Assembly (NCBI GenBank): GCA_024305745.1
Contig: JAHRBS010000009.1
Location: 1,240,001-1,304,000 of the forward strand
Reading direction: 5' to 3'
Origin: Polyporus tsugae
Taxonomy: Eukaryota; Basidiomycota; Agaricomycetes; Polyporales; Polyporaceae
DNA: 64,000 nucleotides
The notes below the pieces were generated by a model, which ran no database searches, was not told the origin of the DNA, and saw only the letters and a program-made list of their open reading frames with translations. Each line of letters opens with the position of its first letter. The stretch's first letter is position 1. Made by a program: the position numbers and the translations under genes. This document shows positions 1 to 11,929 of this stretch, piece after piece.

Positions 1-1084
1 ACGCCCCACTGCTGCGGCGTCATCTTGTGGATGGGGGCCGGAGGGGGAGGTGTCGGTTCCTCGGAGATGGCGACTTCCGTTTCGGAGGCGGGGGAGGACT
101 TTGCTTTGTCCTTGTCTGACTTCTCGCGTGTAGTAGGAATGGACCGGAGAGCGATAGGCCTCGAGTTCTGTGACGTGTGGGGAACGTCCTCGAACCATGT
201 GCAAACGGCGATCCAGAACAAGAGCCAGCAAGCAGCCATGACCCAACCCGGACTCGTGTACCCGTTGAAGATCGAGTTGCTGAAGCCGACTTTGTATCTG
301 TGTTGGCTTTAGTTAATGGGTGGAAGATAAAACGACATGGGGGCTTACAGTAGACCACCAAAGAACGGTCCTGAACTGAAACCAAGTCCTTGACCGAGGA
401 CAAGCCACCCGGCAAGCGTTGTCCGGCGACGAATGCCGACGATCCTGGGGTCTGAGCAGTACCGCTTATTGTACATCCAAAAGGTGAAGCCGAAACCGCA
501 CACTATGCGTCCCAGAAGGATGAGGTAGAGCCAGTTGGCGTAATATGCGAGGCCATACAGGATGTTCCCGACGACCATAGACGCGCAGGTGAGGTGCAAC
601 GGGCGCCGATAGACACCTGCGGGCGGCGCGGGGTTAGACCAATAAGCATCGTTCGACCTCTTCAGTGACTGACCTTGATCGAAACGCATAAGCGGAAGGA
701 GGGTGAGACCTGACACCGCGGTTGGGATACCAATCACCAACCCGGAGAAGGTCGATGTGCCTCCGAGATGTTGCGCATAGTCATTGGACGAGGAGACGAT
801 GATGAAGAACGTGATCTAGACGCAACAACCCACGGTCAGTATCACTATGAGAGCCAACGTGTATCGAGGGGGAAAACACACACCTGAAGGAGCACGTTCG
901 ATAAAAGCACAATGACTAGGGACGCCGTCTTCGGGAGCTTCAGTTCTTCGTCGACCTGGGGGCTGATGGTAGTTTCGTCGGCCTGCCTGTCCTGCGCCGC
1001 CGGGGCCGCGCCATCTCGTAGAGAGGGTAACCTCCGGGGCTGCGTGAGGTTCAAGATTGTGGGAGGAAGCCTGAAGCCTTGCAT
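1..1084 (-). CDS. MFS transporter, N-terminal part (runs off window start)
   Basis: This is the amino-terminal half of a major facilitator superfamily membrane transporter. Spliced exons on the minus strand give a hydrophilic head ending LKLPKTASLVIVLLSNVLLQ, then successive hydrophobic segments. A typical MFS loop, VGIRRRTTLAGW, is followed by a glycine-rich helix, GQGLGFSSGPFFGGLL. After six predicted membrane spans a Ser/Lys/Glu-rich central loop begins, and the sequence leaves the window at PIHKMTPQQW. The ATG at 1084 has A at -3 and is the likely start. Introns lie near 815-882, 600-670 and 320-345. The general look is that of the fungal CLN7/MFSD8 or YCR023C-like group, which sits in vacuolar/lysosomal membranes, but the substrate cannot be read from this half. 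Confidence 0.8.
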
Positions 1085-1966
1085 GATCTCCGGGCTGAAC
1101 CAATGTACACACCGTTGGACAGAAAACTAGACCGAATCCGCGAGACGCTATTCCAAGGTCGCTGGGAAGATATTAGCATCGTCGGCATCAGGTTGTAGAA
1201 GCATTCCGGGAGGCGGAATGCCGAGCCCGTGGCGCCGACGGAGACTCGGAGCCGCCGGGCCTGCCGGAAGCCACGGCATGTCCCGCCGTTGGAATTCTCC
1301 ATCCGCTTGCTCAAACGTTCGCTCGAATGAAGTCGTGGAAGAAAACATGAGATTAAAGGCGTCTTTGGCTGCGATCGTCGAGAATACTTGCAGATCGTCT
1401 TCGGAGTCTACGTCAACAAAATTGGTTCGGCGTTGGACGGCCACAGGCCCACAGCTTGGTAGACGCCCATACAGCACTTGTCGGTGTTCCATGACTCGCG
1501 CTCCGGAACGACATCCTCAACCAGACCCCGAGAGTCCGGTCTCCAACCCCCAACGTGTGGGCTTCTGTACAACGCCGAGCCTTGGGCCAAGTTCAATTCT
1601 ACGTACGTCTTATGATTTGTCTCATGTTCTCACCTGACATGTGTATGGCAGAAGGGGCCAACAATTGTCCAAACGTGGCGGCTTCGTGTAAGTTTTCACT
1701 CCACAAGGCGAAGGCCCGTCTGACCAATACTCCGTTCACGACGACAGTCGCCTTGTGGTGACAATCTTCCGCAAAGTTATTTGACTACGCCGCTTGGCAA
1801 GAAGAACAACAACGGTAGCGATTCTAATAGACCGAGAACAGAACATAGCATACTGTACATAGGTGAGCTCGTCGTGGACACTAGTACTGTCCGATCCAAT
1901 CCAATACAGAACGTGATGCTCGGAGTTTTGCTCGCTGATGAGACCGTCTACAGCCCCGCCCAGGCC
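1085..1966. other. no recognised gene; two short unassigned minus-strand readings
   Basis: Between the transporter start and the oxidase stop I see no complete gene. Minus-strand readings at about 1148-1490 and 1408-1596 have protein-like composition (for example ESWNTDKCCMGVYQAVGLWP) but are closed by stops. I could not match them to a family. They may be exons of an unrecognised or decayed gene. Confidence 0.3.
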
Positions 1967-3265
1967 CTACAACCGCGCCGAGAACCCTCCGTGCGCCTCC
2001 TCGTGCTTCGGCGCGAACCCCTTCTCCGTCTGCATGGCCGTCGGGGCCTTGTCCAGCAGCGCCTCCTCCACCATCGCCAGCACGTCCCCCGCGCAGCCAA
2101 ACGAGAGCGACCACCCCGCGCCTCCGTGCCCGTACGTATGGATGATCCGGCTGTGCTTCGTCAGCGACTCGCCGACGACGGGGCGGAGCTCGCGCTCCAC
2201 GCGGACGTTCTGCTTGCGGAACGGCCGAAGGCCCTGCGAGATCGGGTAGTCGGGGTCGAGCCGCGCACGCTTGAGCTGGGGCAGGAACGCCTCCGCGCGG
2301 TCGCGCATGCGCTTGATGATGGGGGTCTCGAGCGTGTAGTCGAGCTCACCCTTGTGCGCCTCGGTGATGCCCCCGATGATGAGGATCTTGTCGTTGCGGG
2401 GCACGAGGAACACGATCTCGTTCGCGACGTCGGCGGAGATGCTGAGCGCGGCATCGATCACTGGGAAGTCCTTCCCGTCGTTGATGACGCGGATGAGCCC
2501 GCCACGGATCGGGTAGCACGACGGGTCGCCCGCGAGCTCCGTGCCTGCGATGCCCGTCGCGTTGATGATGATGTCGGCCGCGTACTCGGCGCGTAGGGCC
2601 TGCTCCTGCTCGAGGAGGTCGCCGTTGATGGTGCGGGTGACGAACCGAGCGCCCTTGCGCTGAACGAGGTCCATGAGCCAGATCATCGCGCGATCGGTGT
2701 CGATGACGGGAGCGAGGAGTTCGTAGGCGTCGACGGCGCCGTAGTCCTTGTTGATATCGCGCTCTTTGATGATGGCCGGCGTGTGACGGAAGCCGCGAAC
2801 CCCGCTCGCCGCGATCTCCTTCATCTTCGAAAGCTGGTTAGCATCGGTGTCGACGCGGAAGGGGAAGAAGAAGTCGGAGGGCTTGACGCTGACGCCTGCC
2901 TCCCGTGCGAGGTCGGGCTTGGCGGCGATCGCGTCCCAGATGTGGTACGAGACCATGCACCACTTGCGGGAGTGCTGGAGGGAGATGAGGTCGGTGTGCT
3001 GGCCACAGACCGCGGGGGGGTACTCCCAGAGTGCGCCGGCGATCTGGGAGGTCAGTCGCTGTTTCTTTCCGAACGTAGCCCACTCCTTGGCGACGACCGT
3101 TACGTGGTAGCCCTTGTCGAGGAGCATCCACGCGGTGGTGAGGCCGATGACGCCTCCACCAACAATGAGAACTCGGGGAGAGTATGGGGTGGCGGGCTCG
3201 AGGGGAACGGGATGGGGCGTGAGGTCCTTCCAGAATACGAGGGGTGGAGCGTTGACGGCAGACAT
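1967..3265 (-). CDS. D-amino-acid oxidase, peroxisomal (FAD)
   Basis: A single uninterrupted 432-codon reading frame encodes a DAO-family flavoenzyme. It oxidises D-amino acids to 2-oxo acids, ammonia and hydrogen peroxide. The dinucleotide-binding motif VLIVGGGVIGLTTAW lies near residue 32. The family's conserved C-terminal segment is present as SQGLRPFRKQ (substrate-carboxylate Arg) and HTYGHGGAGWSLSFGCA. The protein ends in ...SARL, whose last three residues ARL fit the PTS1 peroxisomal import signal, as expected for this enzyme. The ATG at 3265 starts a short leader before the Rossmann fold. A TTAAAAGG box about 85 bp upstream on the minus strand could be its TATA element. The length is slightly above the usual 340-370 residues, because of the leader and a C-terminal extension. 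Function is inferred from family motifs; D-aspartate oxidase activity is an alternative. Confidence 0.93.
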   Translation of the reverse strand: MSAVNAPPLVFWKDLTPHPVPLEPATPYSPRVLIVGGGVIGLTTAWMLLDKGYHVTVVAKEWATFGKKQRLTSQIAGALWEYPPAVCGQHTDLISLQHSRKWCMVSYHIWDAIAAKPDLAREAGVSVKPSDFFFPFRVDTDANQLSKMKEIAASGVRGFRHTPAIIKERDINKDYGAVDAYELLAPVIDTDRAMIWLMDLVQRKGARFVTRTINGDLLEQEQALRAEYAADIIINATGIAGTELAGDPSCYPIRGGLIRVINDGKDFPVIDAALSISADVANEIVFLVPRNDKILIIGGITEAHKGELDYTLETPIIKRMRDRAEAFLPQLKRARLDPDYPISQGLRPFRKQNVRVERELRPVVGESLTKHSRIIHTYGHGGAGWSLSFGCAGDVLAMVEEALLDKAPTAMQTEKGFAPKHEEAHGGFSARL

Positions 3266-3349
3266 CGTGTGTGGTGTATGGGTAGGAGGTGTAGGTGGAG
3301 GATGCTGAAGTGTGTTTTCGGGGATGGTGAGACGAAAGGTCCGCCATCC

Positions 3350-3361
3350 GAGCCTTTTAAC
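3350..3361 (-). promoter_or_regulatory. possible TATA element of the D-amino-acid oxidase gene
   Basis: On the minus strand a TTAAAAGG-type box lies about 85 bp upstream of the oxidase ATG, which is a suitable distance for a fungal core promoter. No transcript evidence is available. Confidence 0.35.
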
Positions 3362-3399
3362 CTCCTCTGCGCTCCCTAACGTTCCATTGTTGCGTTCGC

Positions 3400-6300
3400 C
3401 AGTAGCGCTCTACATGCAGATGTGCATGTCGAGCTTCCGTCGCGCGAATCGCCAAAGGTGACGGCGTCTCTGGTTATGTCGCATTTCTTCACGAAATTGA
3501 CGACCGGTGACCATCCAGCCTAGCTAGTAACGACGGATGCTCCTTGCGATCTCCCATCAGAGGAATCAAGGCGCCCAGAAGGATGATCTCCTCCGGACTC
3601 GGAGACCCTCGACCTGGAACGTTCTCGAGCGAACTTTGACTGCGGTCATTGTGACTCTCTCCAACACCATAGGTTCAAGTCCCGTCACGGTGCTCAGAAG
3701 TTACTCCTTTTGGCATGAACTCATCTCGAACTGTCAACGTCTCTCCCTGCGCGGATGTGCGGGGTTTTGATACATGTGGGCATACCGATGCTACCACAGG
3801 GCATTTGTGAGTACACCGTGGGTATTTCTGAATTCTATCGCTGTCATGGCAAACGGACAAATTCCTTGCGGGGCGGATGTCGCAGAGGCGCATTTCCTTG
3901 GAGAGCCTGACTGACAGCCTTAACAGACGTGCGAACTTGTGAGGTACGAGGGCTTGAATAGTTCAGCAGCAGCATTAAGATGTGTAACATTACATTTAAA
4001 ACGTGAGTGGGGCTCCGACACATGTTATTCATTACTCCGTGTTTTTTCAGGAAACTCCATGCCAGAATCAACTTCTTCTATATAGTCGCTAAAGTTAGAT
4101 CAACATCTAGCAGTAGCGAGCATGTACCGCCGTACGGATGCAGAGTATTTTTGTTCTGGCGATCAACCAGCGGTGCGCTTTACCACATATGCGTCTATGA
4201 CAGATCCTGGGGGCCCCGTGCCCAAAATCTAAGAAAACGAAGAACCAGGGCGTTCCAGCCAGGCTGCTGCCTGAACCTGTCATGCCATCAGCCTGTCAAA
4301 CATTCGACAAGCACCTGCATGGGAAGCACAGGACATCTGTAATAGCCGGATTTACTATGTGAACGAACTTGGCGTGGGTTCTTGATTCATATTGTCCCAT
4401 CTCTACCACCTAAGTATACCCTCGGTATGCGCTCGCGGGGTTTGATCCACACCTCCCATGGAAAGATTTGTGGACTAGAGGGTCACGTACTCACTGCCGT
4501 CACCCATTCCTTCGCGTCAGATTCGCGCCATTGTGAATACGGCAGATGTAAACGAGGTCACGGTAACCCCGGGCCTGCATTGCCATATGGCCGTTGTCGG
4601 CCGTAAGTTCGTAGATCGCAGTGTCGGTTGGCGGCCGAAGCTTGACCCACTCGAACAACACGAGGAGACCTGGAGGCCGAGTGTTAGGATCAGTGTTCCG
4701 CTGTCGCTCCGAATCAGGTCAATTTCCATTGCCACAACAGCCGCGAGACGAGACTGCCCAGCCTCCAAGTATGTAGAAGTTTTCATGGGTTTCCGTGTCG
4801 ATCCGTGCTTTGGTAAAAGAAGGAGCCCAACTGTGCCGCAACACGTACCAGTTGCGACATCCGGGCGTCCGTACTGGTATGGGGTACTAGCTCAAACGTA
4901 AGGTCACCCCGGTCTGGCCGGATGGAAGCGTCATTTGCGAGGAGCTTCGCGCCTTCCAGTGACCACACGGGGTGCTTGAAGGACTTTTGTGGATCGGGTA
5001 TGCTCATCTGAACACAGCGTGATCGGCCATCCTGAGCGAGATCCGAACCAAAATGGTGCAATACTGTACTGGTACCGCGAGCCGCGGGACTGTGCCTTGC
5101 CAAAAAGGGTCATCGCTGCATTGGAAATCAAGATAGCCTCCACTCACGCCGCAGTGGCTGTTCCGCTTTCGGCCGGGCGCGCACCGTCGCCGCAGTAAGT
5201 CGATCATCCCACCGTACATCGGGAAAACAACCTTGGCTGAGGATTCCTGGGAGGAGCGAGAAGAAACTTACGTAGAGCTTGGCATCGACTCGGCGACTCT
5301 GAAGCCAGTGGTCGCCGCCGGAGATCAGTGGGAGTCTATTGAAAAGGTCACTCGGTAGCTCAAGTTAAATGAATACCTACTGCCAGCTGCTATGGAACAC
5401 TACTATGGAACACTACACGCTATGTAGATAAAAATGAACCTGTAAGCGTACCCGGTCAGCTGCAGGCAGAGGTGAGTCGGCGTTTGGGTCAATGACGCAG
5501 GAATGGCGTTGTAACTGAGATGCGAGAGGAGTTCGGCATTACCTGTTAATCAGGAAAACGGTCGGAAGTACCGTCTCATGACCGAGCGGTGTCGTTAAAC
5601 GAAGCCAATTCAGTTCATGGAGTGAGAAAAAAATTTGGATCCCAAGGCTTCTACAGATTCTAGAGAGGATGGACCGTGCCGCTCGTCCGAAAATACCGTT
5701 CCTGTTAAGTTTCCGGATTTAGGACTTTCAAGGTTCAAGGGGTTGCAAAGCGCGACATGGAAGGGAGAAGAGCCAGGCGTTAAGGTAATGCAGATCAACA
5801 CGAACCGTAGCTCTTGCGCTTAACAGTCACGACATCTTCATTAGCATCCCCTACGGCCCAGTTGGACTGGAAGTTTTGCAGTCGGCCCGGCGGGGAAGAA
5901 TAGTAGACGACGATCACGAAATTAAAAACCTGAGATGACGTTGAGTCTAAGTAGACACCATGTTAGGTAGTATTCCAGCTCGTGTTACGACGTTCGAGAA
6001 AACTTACAGGACAGCCAACCTGGGCACCATATTGTCGACGCCATGTGTTACGGACCCCTGGTCGCTGTGTTGAACTTGACAGACCCCGCACAGAGGGCTT
6101 ATGTAACAATACGCACCCATCCGGACCCACAAGTGAATACTCGTAGGCTCACCTCGGAGGAATCAAAATGTCGATGTGCGAGACTCGACACGGAAAAAGT
6201 AGTACATCATCGTTGATAAGTACAACTGTGAGGAAGAAGGAACACCACTCGACCAAGGCGAAAAGTTATCGTACAAGGTATACATGCAAATGCGTGTGCA

Positions 6301-6600
6301 GGTATACGACTATAAACCCGCTCATACAGATTACGAACTACGACTACGACTGTTGCCCATGATACACTAGCAGGGGTTGCCTGCCATTAGGCGATTCTAC
6401 CATGTACCTCCGATGACTTCCTTTCTTCCTTTCCCCACGATCCGTGAGTCTAGTAGTACATGTGGACAGATGACAAGAACAAAAAAACCCAAAACACGAG
6501 CGCATTTGCAGGAACAGCGGTGTATCAAAACGTCAAGGCAACTCAATTCACCACTCACACTCCGACTACGTCCACGTCAAGGCTAGCGTACCCGTGGCTC
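3400..6600. other. gene-poor tract, no convincing coding gene
   Basis: About 3.2 kb in which no reading frame shows recognised motifs. Composition is visibly more AT-rich than the flanking genes, notably around 5350-6400. The only protein-like signal is on the minus strand at 4520-5100, with a reading containing WSLEGAKLLANDASIRPDRG and another containing GHMAMQARGYRDLVYICRIH. Both are broken by stops and I could not assign them. A short direct repeat (CTATGGAACACTA, twice) sits at about 5390-5415. The tract may be decayed mobile or genic DNA. Confidence 0.45.
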
Positions 6601-6626
6601 CCAGCCCAGGTCCGACATCGCCGACT

Positions 6627-9600
6627 CTATAGGTCCTGGTCCCTGTCCTTGTCAGGCCCGGCCCTGTCCTTCTCATCGGGTTTACGAAGATCGCCGGGCA
6701 GGTCCTCGAGCGCGTTCGCAGCCTCTGACATCGGCGTCGGGCCTTCCGCCTGCCAAAAATCGCGCTTCACGCGCTCGGCGACGATGACCCCCGGAAGCGT
6801 GTCTCCGCTGTTCAGCGGACTGCTCTTGAACCAGCCGCCCTTGGTCGCAGTCTGACTGCCCGACATCGACGCCGCGCGGCGCTTGCGCTCGCGCTCGATG
6901 AGGATGGCCTGCTCCAGCGACGGCGCAGGTGACGCGCTACGCGAGGGCGGTCCGAACGGCATGACAGCGGCGATCGCGGGGTTGGACGTAATGCCCTGCA
7001 TTGACCGCGCGCGGCCCATGTTCACAGCGGAGACGGCGCCCTGAGATTCTGGCGGCGGAGAATGAGGAGAAGCATTCGGCACGCCCGTGCTGGGTTTCGT
7101 CGCGACAACTGGGACCGGAACCAGGGCGGCTGCAAAGTGGGACGGAGCACTTTCGTCGGCTGCGACAGGAACGGGCTTCTCCGCAACCCCGGTGGGGGTG
7201 GAGACGAACGAAGAAACGTTGGTGCTTCCAGACGTGGAGAACCCGACAGTCTCAAGCGCCACGATGCCTTCGGGAACTGACGGTGGAAGCGGAGCACCGT
7301 CGGGCAGCCCGACCTTCTCCTTCGCGCCGTCTTTGTCCTTCTCCTTCTCCGAGGCGCCCCTCGCGTTGTGGGGTGTGGGGGGGGCGCTCCGAGACCGCTG
7401 GAAGCCCGGCACCTTGAAGTTCAAATTACGCAGCGCGGGCAATGCCATTGGCTTTGGCACCGAGAGAAGGGAATCGGAAATGCCCGAGACGACGACGGTC
7501 GCAGAAGCGAAGTCTGGCCCAACGAGCTGCGGCGCGGAACCTGTGCGCTTGAGCGACGGTGCGACCTTGACCTCAGCCTGGACGTAAGAGGCGAGATCTG
7601 GATGTCCCTGCGGATCAAATTCATCATAGATCTCTTCTCCGATGAGCTCTACGCGAAATGAGCATGAGGTCGTGTAAAAAAACGCAGGTTAGAGCCAATG
7701 CTGACGCCCCAATGTTTACGTACGTACCTTCAAGCACGTCTTCGAGAGTGATGATACCGACCGGCATAACCGCGGGGTCAACGCTCTGCAGGAATTCGTC
7801 AACGCCCTCCTTCGTCAGAACAGCGTCTGCGGGCATGCTCTGCTCCCATCCCCGCCATCCGCCGACCTTTGGCAACGTAAGCCCTCGCTTCTTGGTCGCA
7901 CCCTCCCGGTGTTCGACGACGCCCATCTCTATGTCGGCAGCACGCATCGATCTGCGGCGCCTATGGTTAGCTTGCCTGTTGTATGGTACATCGTCAACAT
8001 GAATCTCGGCGGAGGAGCCATCGTGGAGTGTCTCGTCGTTGCTACTGTGCTCCTGAGGCTTGCGCCGCCGCCTCTTGTGGGATGATGGGGACGGGGCCTC
8101 GTCCTCGTCAGAGCTCGAGTCGCTGCTGTCGCCCATTCTGACGGTATCGAGCAAGCGCTGGGTGAGGCCGCGCTTGACGGCCTTCTTCACGCTCGCCGCG
8201 CGCTCGACGCTGAAGCGTGAGACAATCGCCATGTGAGACCGGCCCTCCTGGAACTTGTCGAGGATACCGAGCAACGGCTCGTTATTGGGCACGAACGGCA
8301 CCTTGTTCAGCGGAATCTTGCGCACCGGCGTTGCGTCTAGTAACAGGCCAGGGCCAACGTCTCACGATTAGCCTTTAACCTTTTGGGTGCGACGACATAA
8401 AAACTTTTAGGGGGTTCAACGATCGTACGCACCATTCGGGTCAAGAAGCACGCATTGCTTCACAAGCAGGATGCCGATGATCTTCTTGACTTTCTGCGTC
8501 CTTGTTTGCCTGCCGTCGAGGCTCAGACGGGAGCCCGTAGCGTCCATGAGGTCAGCCTCGGAAATGTTGATTTGGGCGACGAGCCGGGGCACGGGGATCT
8601 CGACCTCCTCGTACACTGGAATGCGCGAATGGCCTGTCAGGCAAACCTTGCGCAGCGTCTCGTAGTCAAGCTTGGCATCGATACTCAGCATGAACACATC
8701 CTTGATTGGCGTCATGGCCTGTCTTACAACCTGTCGAAAGGCGGAAATGAAATATGAGCGATCGATACTACCAATGGACAGCCTGCACTGACTTTCTCTT
8801 GGAGGTCGAGGGCGCCTCCGATTATAGTTACAGTGTCCGTCTTCAAGTCACCACCGAGCTGTCCGCCGTTCGAATGCATGGCGATGAGCTCCTTGAGCTC
8901 AGCACGTCTGTAGATTATACCATGGTGGGGACCAAGCGCAAACTCTAGTAGCTTAGCGACCGGCCAAGCGGCAACACCCTGTCAACCCGCTTCAGCGTAC
9001 AATATGTTCGCGCCGAGGCGGGGCGCTCACCAGAGTCCACAGGAGAACGTGCACGAATCCGGCCATCTTCGCCCCGAAATACAGTCCGTAACGCGTGCAC
9101 AAGGACTGCGGTATGATTTCTGCGAAACTACATAAGGTTAGTCAGTCATGATCCTGTGGCGATGGAGCGCTCTTGAATTGGAAACGAAGCTGAGAGCACG
9201 TCTTCAATTGGAAAACAAAACACCACAGTCCAGAGTCGATAATCGGCGGAACACATACTGCGCCACGACGTCAACATGACCGGTGTGGTGCAGTATAGCA
9301 TCCGCGTGCTGTCGCGCTCTCTCATGGTCCGACGTTCGCGAGTCTTCTGACTCGTTGTTGAGAATCGTAACGTCTTTGTGAATACTTTTGCGCCGATGTG
9401 CGTCCACGTTGCGTGCTTTGACGACAACAGAACCAAGGCCAGACCCATCGAATACCCACGTCAACTGCAGCCCGCCGAGCACACCAGTATGTATTCTCTT
9501 GCGCAACTATTACGCCGTACGATGAACCCCTTTGCTTCAGAAGATTGATTTAGAAGCGCTGACTAGCGTTTTACGCCCAGCAATACATATTACTACACGC

Positions 9601-11085
9601 CTAACTCAGGATCCTCCGGGGGGGACCGATTAGTCAAGATCTCCAACAAAGCTCCGTGCGGACGTCCGACGTACGTCTCCACGCCGTACGTCGTTAGGAG
9701 CTCCGTGGGGACCTCTCCAGACAGGTACACACGCCTCACGCCCGAGAGCCAAGCCCATGAATTACTGCCGCTTCCCCCCCGCTCTCCGGGGAAAGGACTG
9801 GGAATCCCAACTACTCTTCTGCGCTTCCGAGAGCGTGCATCCAAGGATGTTGTCCCCGGTCGGCGGTGCTCTCGATGGCGTTCCGCACGAGCGACCACCA
9901 GACCGCAGGCCCCAGGTCCTGACTGATGCCCAGCAGAGCATATCGCAAATTGGTCGTGTATGGCGGAACTGAGACTCGTCATGGCCCACGGCCAACACCT
10001 CAGACTACTCACAGCCAAGCACAAAATGTCCCGAACGGTGTGAAAACACGACCACGGGACGACGCACGTTGGTCGTCGGCTTGCAAAATCCGTGATTCTC
10101 CCATCTACCAGCCTGGGGCGACGTGTCTAGCCAGGGTGCAACTGATACCACCCGGTACCCATGACCATAACAATCAAGACAGTGAACTTGAGCGTTCCTG
10201 TCAGGATGCGAGGACGCGAGCGCCTCTCGAACTATGATCGTGCATCACGTGGGCACGACGCGTGGCAAGTGGTTCACAGGAAACGCGTCGGCGCCGAAGT
10301 CGCGTCATGCGACACAGCGCATCCCTAGGACAGTGTGAAGGCCGAAACCGGAGAAAGCGACAGGGCAAAAGATAGGAAAATAGCCCAATGAAAACAAGGT
10401 GCAGCAGAGGGAGATAAAGAATCGAAGAGAGGGAAGACGTAAACGCAGCGCGTGCGATGACCTAAGAGGGACGAACTCGGATGCGCGAGAGAGAGGAAGA
10501 GAACAAGGATGAAGACAAATACGAGGACGTACATGACGATAAGGACAGTGCTGACGATGACGCTCGGCACACCGCCGCCGAGTAGGGGGTCCGAGATGAC
10601 GGGCAGCGTCTCGTTCACGATCATGTTTGCGAGCAGCAGGGTGACGAGGAGGAGGTGCCCGTTCTTGCGGATGGGTTTGATTTTGCTCGCATACAGCTTC
10701 TGTTTCCTGTTTCGGCGCGAACGGGAAGGGACGTGAGCCTATCAGTTCTGTGATAATGTGCGCATATATGCGTTAGCACTCACGGCGTGCCACTGACGCT
10801 GAGCACGTTCAGCTGCGTCTCGTCAAGACTCATGTAACCTAGCGTCAGACCGGCAAACAGACCCGACAGGAGGACGAGGATCGGGATGAGACACGAGAAG
10901 ATGATGAACTGGGCGTGATGGTCCGGGTCGTGGATGTCGCGGCGCGTGAACGTGTGCACGCCGCCGTCCCTGCCCGCGGCGGCGTAGGACGAAAGGTTGG
11001 GCAGGAAGGGAACATGGGATGCTAGGCTGAGGAGCAGTCTTGGGAGTAGGGGGACGGGGGTGCTGCTGAGTTCGGGCGGGACCAT
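6627..11085 (-). CDS. MAM3: CNNM/Mam3-type DUF21-CBS membrane protein
   Basis: Homologue of yeast Mam3 and the metazoan CNNM family, vacuolar or plasma-membrane proteins linked to divalent-metal (Mg, Mn) handling. Exons on the minus strand give a leader and first helix with LVLLSGLFAGLTLGYMSLDE, then the DUF21 core NMIVNETLPVISDPLLGGG and FAEIIPQSLCTRYGLYFGAK. The CBS pair contains AMTPIKDVFMLSID, GHSRIPVYEE and VGIITLEDVLEG. A long Ser/Pro-rich tail (7600-6627) follows. The acidic SDSSSDEDE insert lies between the two CBS repeats. The start is taken as the ATG at 11085; an upstream in-frame extension begins only with TTG. The intron at 9128-10532 is 1405 bp, about 25 times the usual size here, yet the protein joins perfectly across it (VLIV-IFAEIIPQ). 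Other introns are short. Confidence 0.9.
9128..10532 (-). other. giant 1405-bp intron inside the DUF21 coding region
   Basis: The donor GTACGT (minus strand, 10532 downward) and acceptor ATGTAG (ending at 9128) are canonical, and the DUF21 sequence reads through without loss. Inside, a minus-strand reading near 9860-9975 contains LRYALLGISQDLGPAVWWSL and ends at a stop after about 50 residues. I could not assign it. No clear terminal inverted repeats or target duplications were seen by eye. The extra length probably comes from inserted DNA. Confidence 0.75.
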
Positions 11086-11929
11086 TCGAAGATGGGTGTT
11101 GTGTCTGGAGGATGAAGTGCGCCTGACGCGAGGCGTTGTACTAATAGGCACCGTCGCCTCACACGAGCTTATCACCGGCAAGTCCCGGCACCATGCCCTC
11201 GCGGTTTACCTCACCTTTCGGACTTGTCTCGGCAGTGACGGCACGCTTTCGGAGTACAAAGTGGGGGTAAGCAGGCAAGAATCGCGGAGTTGTCGCAATT
11301 AACCTTTCGTGCGGCATCGTGGCACAGCGTCCTCAGTATCATCTGACGCCGACATACTGGCACCCATAGCTTGTTGCCATTCATAGCCATGTGGAAGACA
11401 CCGATAAGCATTGGTGCACTGGCGGGCCAGGATAGATACCGATAAGCGTTGTTGAACCAGCCGCACAAAGACCGGAATAGAGTACGCGCAGGCGATCACT
11501 AGCCATTCAACCCTGTCGAACCGGACCCTGAACAACCCGAGCCCATGCCTGATCTCGGTGCCGAAGGGGGGTGGGAAGAGCACAGGAAGAGCACATTGAT
11601 ATGAGCCGGTAGTGGACGGTCGAGTCGAGGAAGGGCGTTAGTCGTCAGGTACAGAGGCAGAGGGAACATTAATATTGTCATGAACGACGGAGACGACGGA
11701 CGTCTAGGCGGCATCGATGAAGACGTTAGGAACTTCAAATTACAAAAGGAAAAAATGCTCTATCGTAACATTACGCTAGAATACAGTCAAGTAGACACAA
11801 GCACAAACCCGCAATCGAGATCGAAGCATACAAACCCCATCCCCCCACAGTACTAGTGCGGCGTCCGACGTCGCATCGTCGTGCCTCGAGGCTCGCGGCC
11901 TGCCAAGGTAAAAAGAAAATAGCCGGGCC

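Noticed and set aside
1781..2596. 271-codon open frame on the plus strand
   Set aside because: It is the antisense shadow of the GC-rich D-amino-acid oxidase exon, and its Arg/Leu/Val-rich composition has no motifs.
3660..3700. tRNA-like T-loop word GGTTCAAGTCCC
   Set aside because: The flanking bases do not pair into T or acceptor stems.
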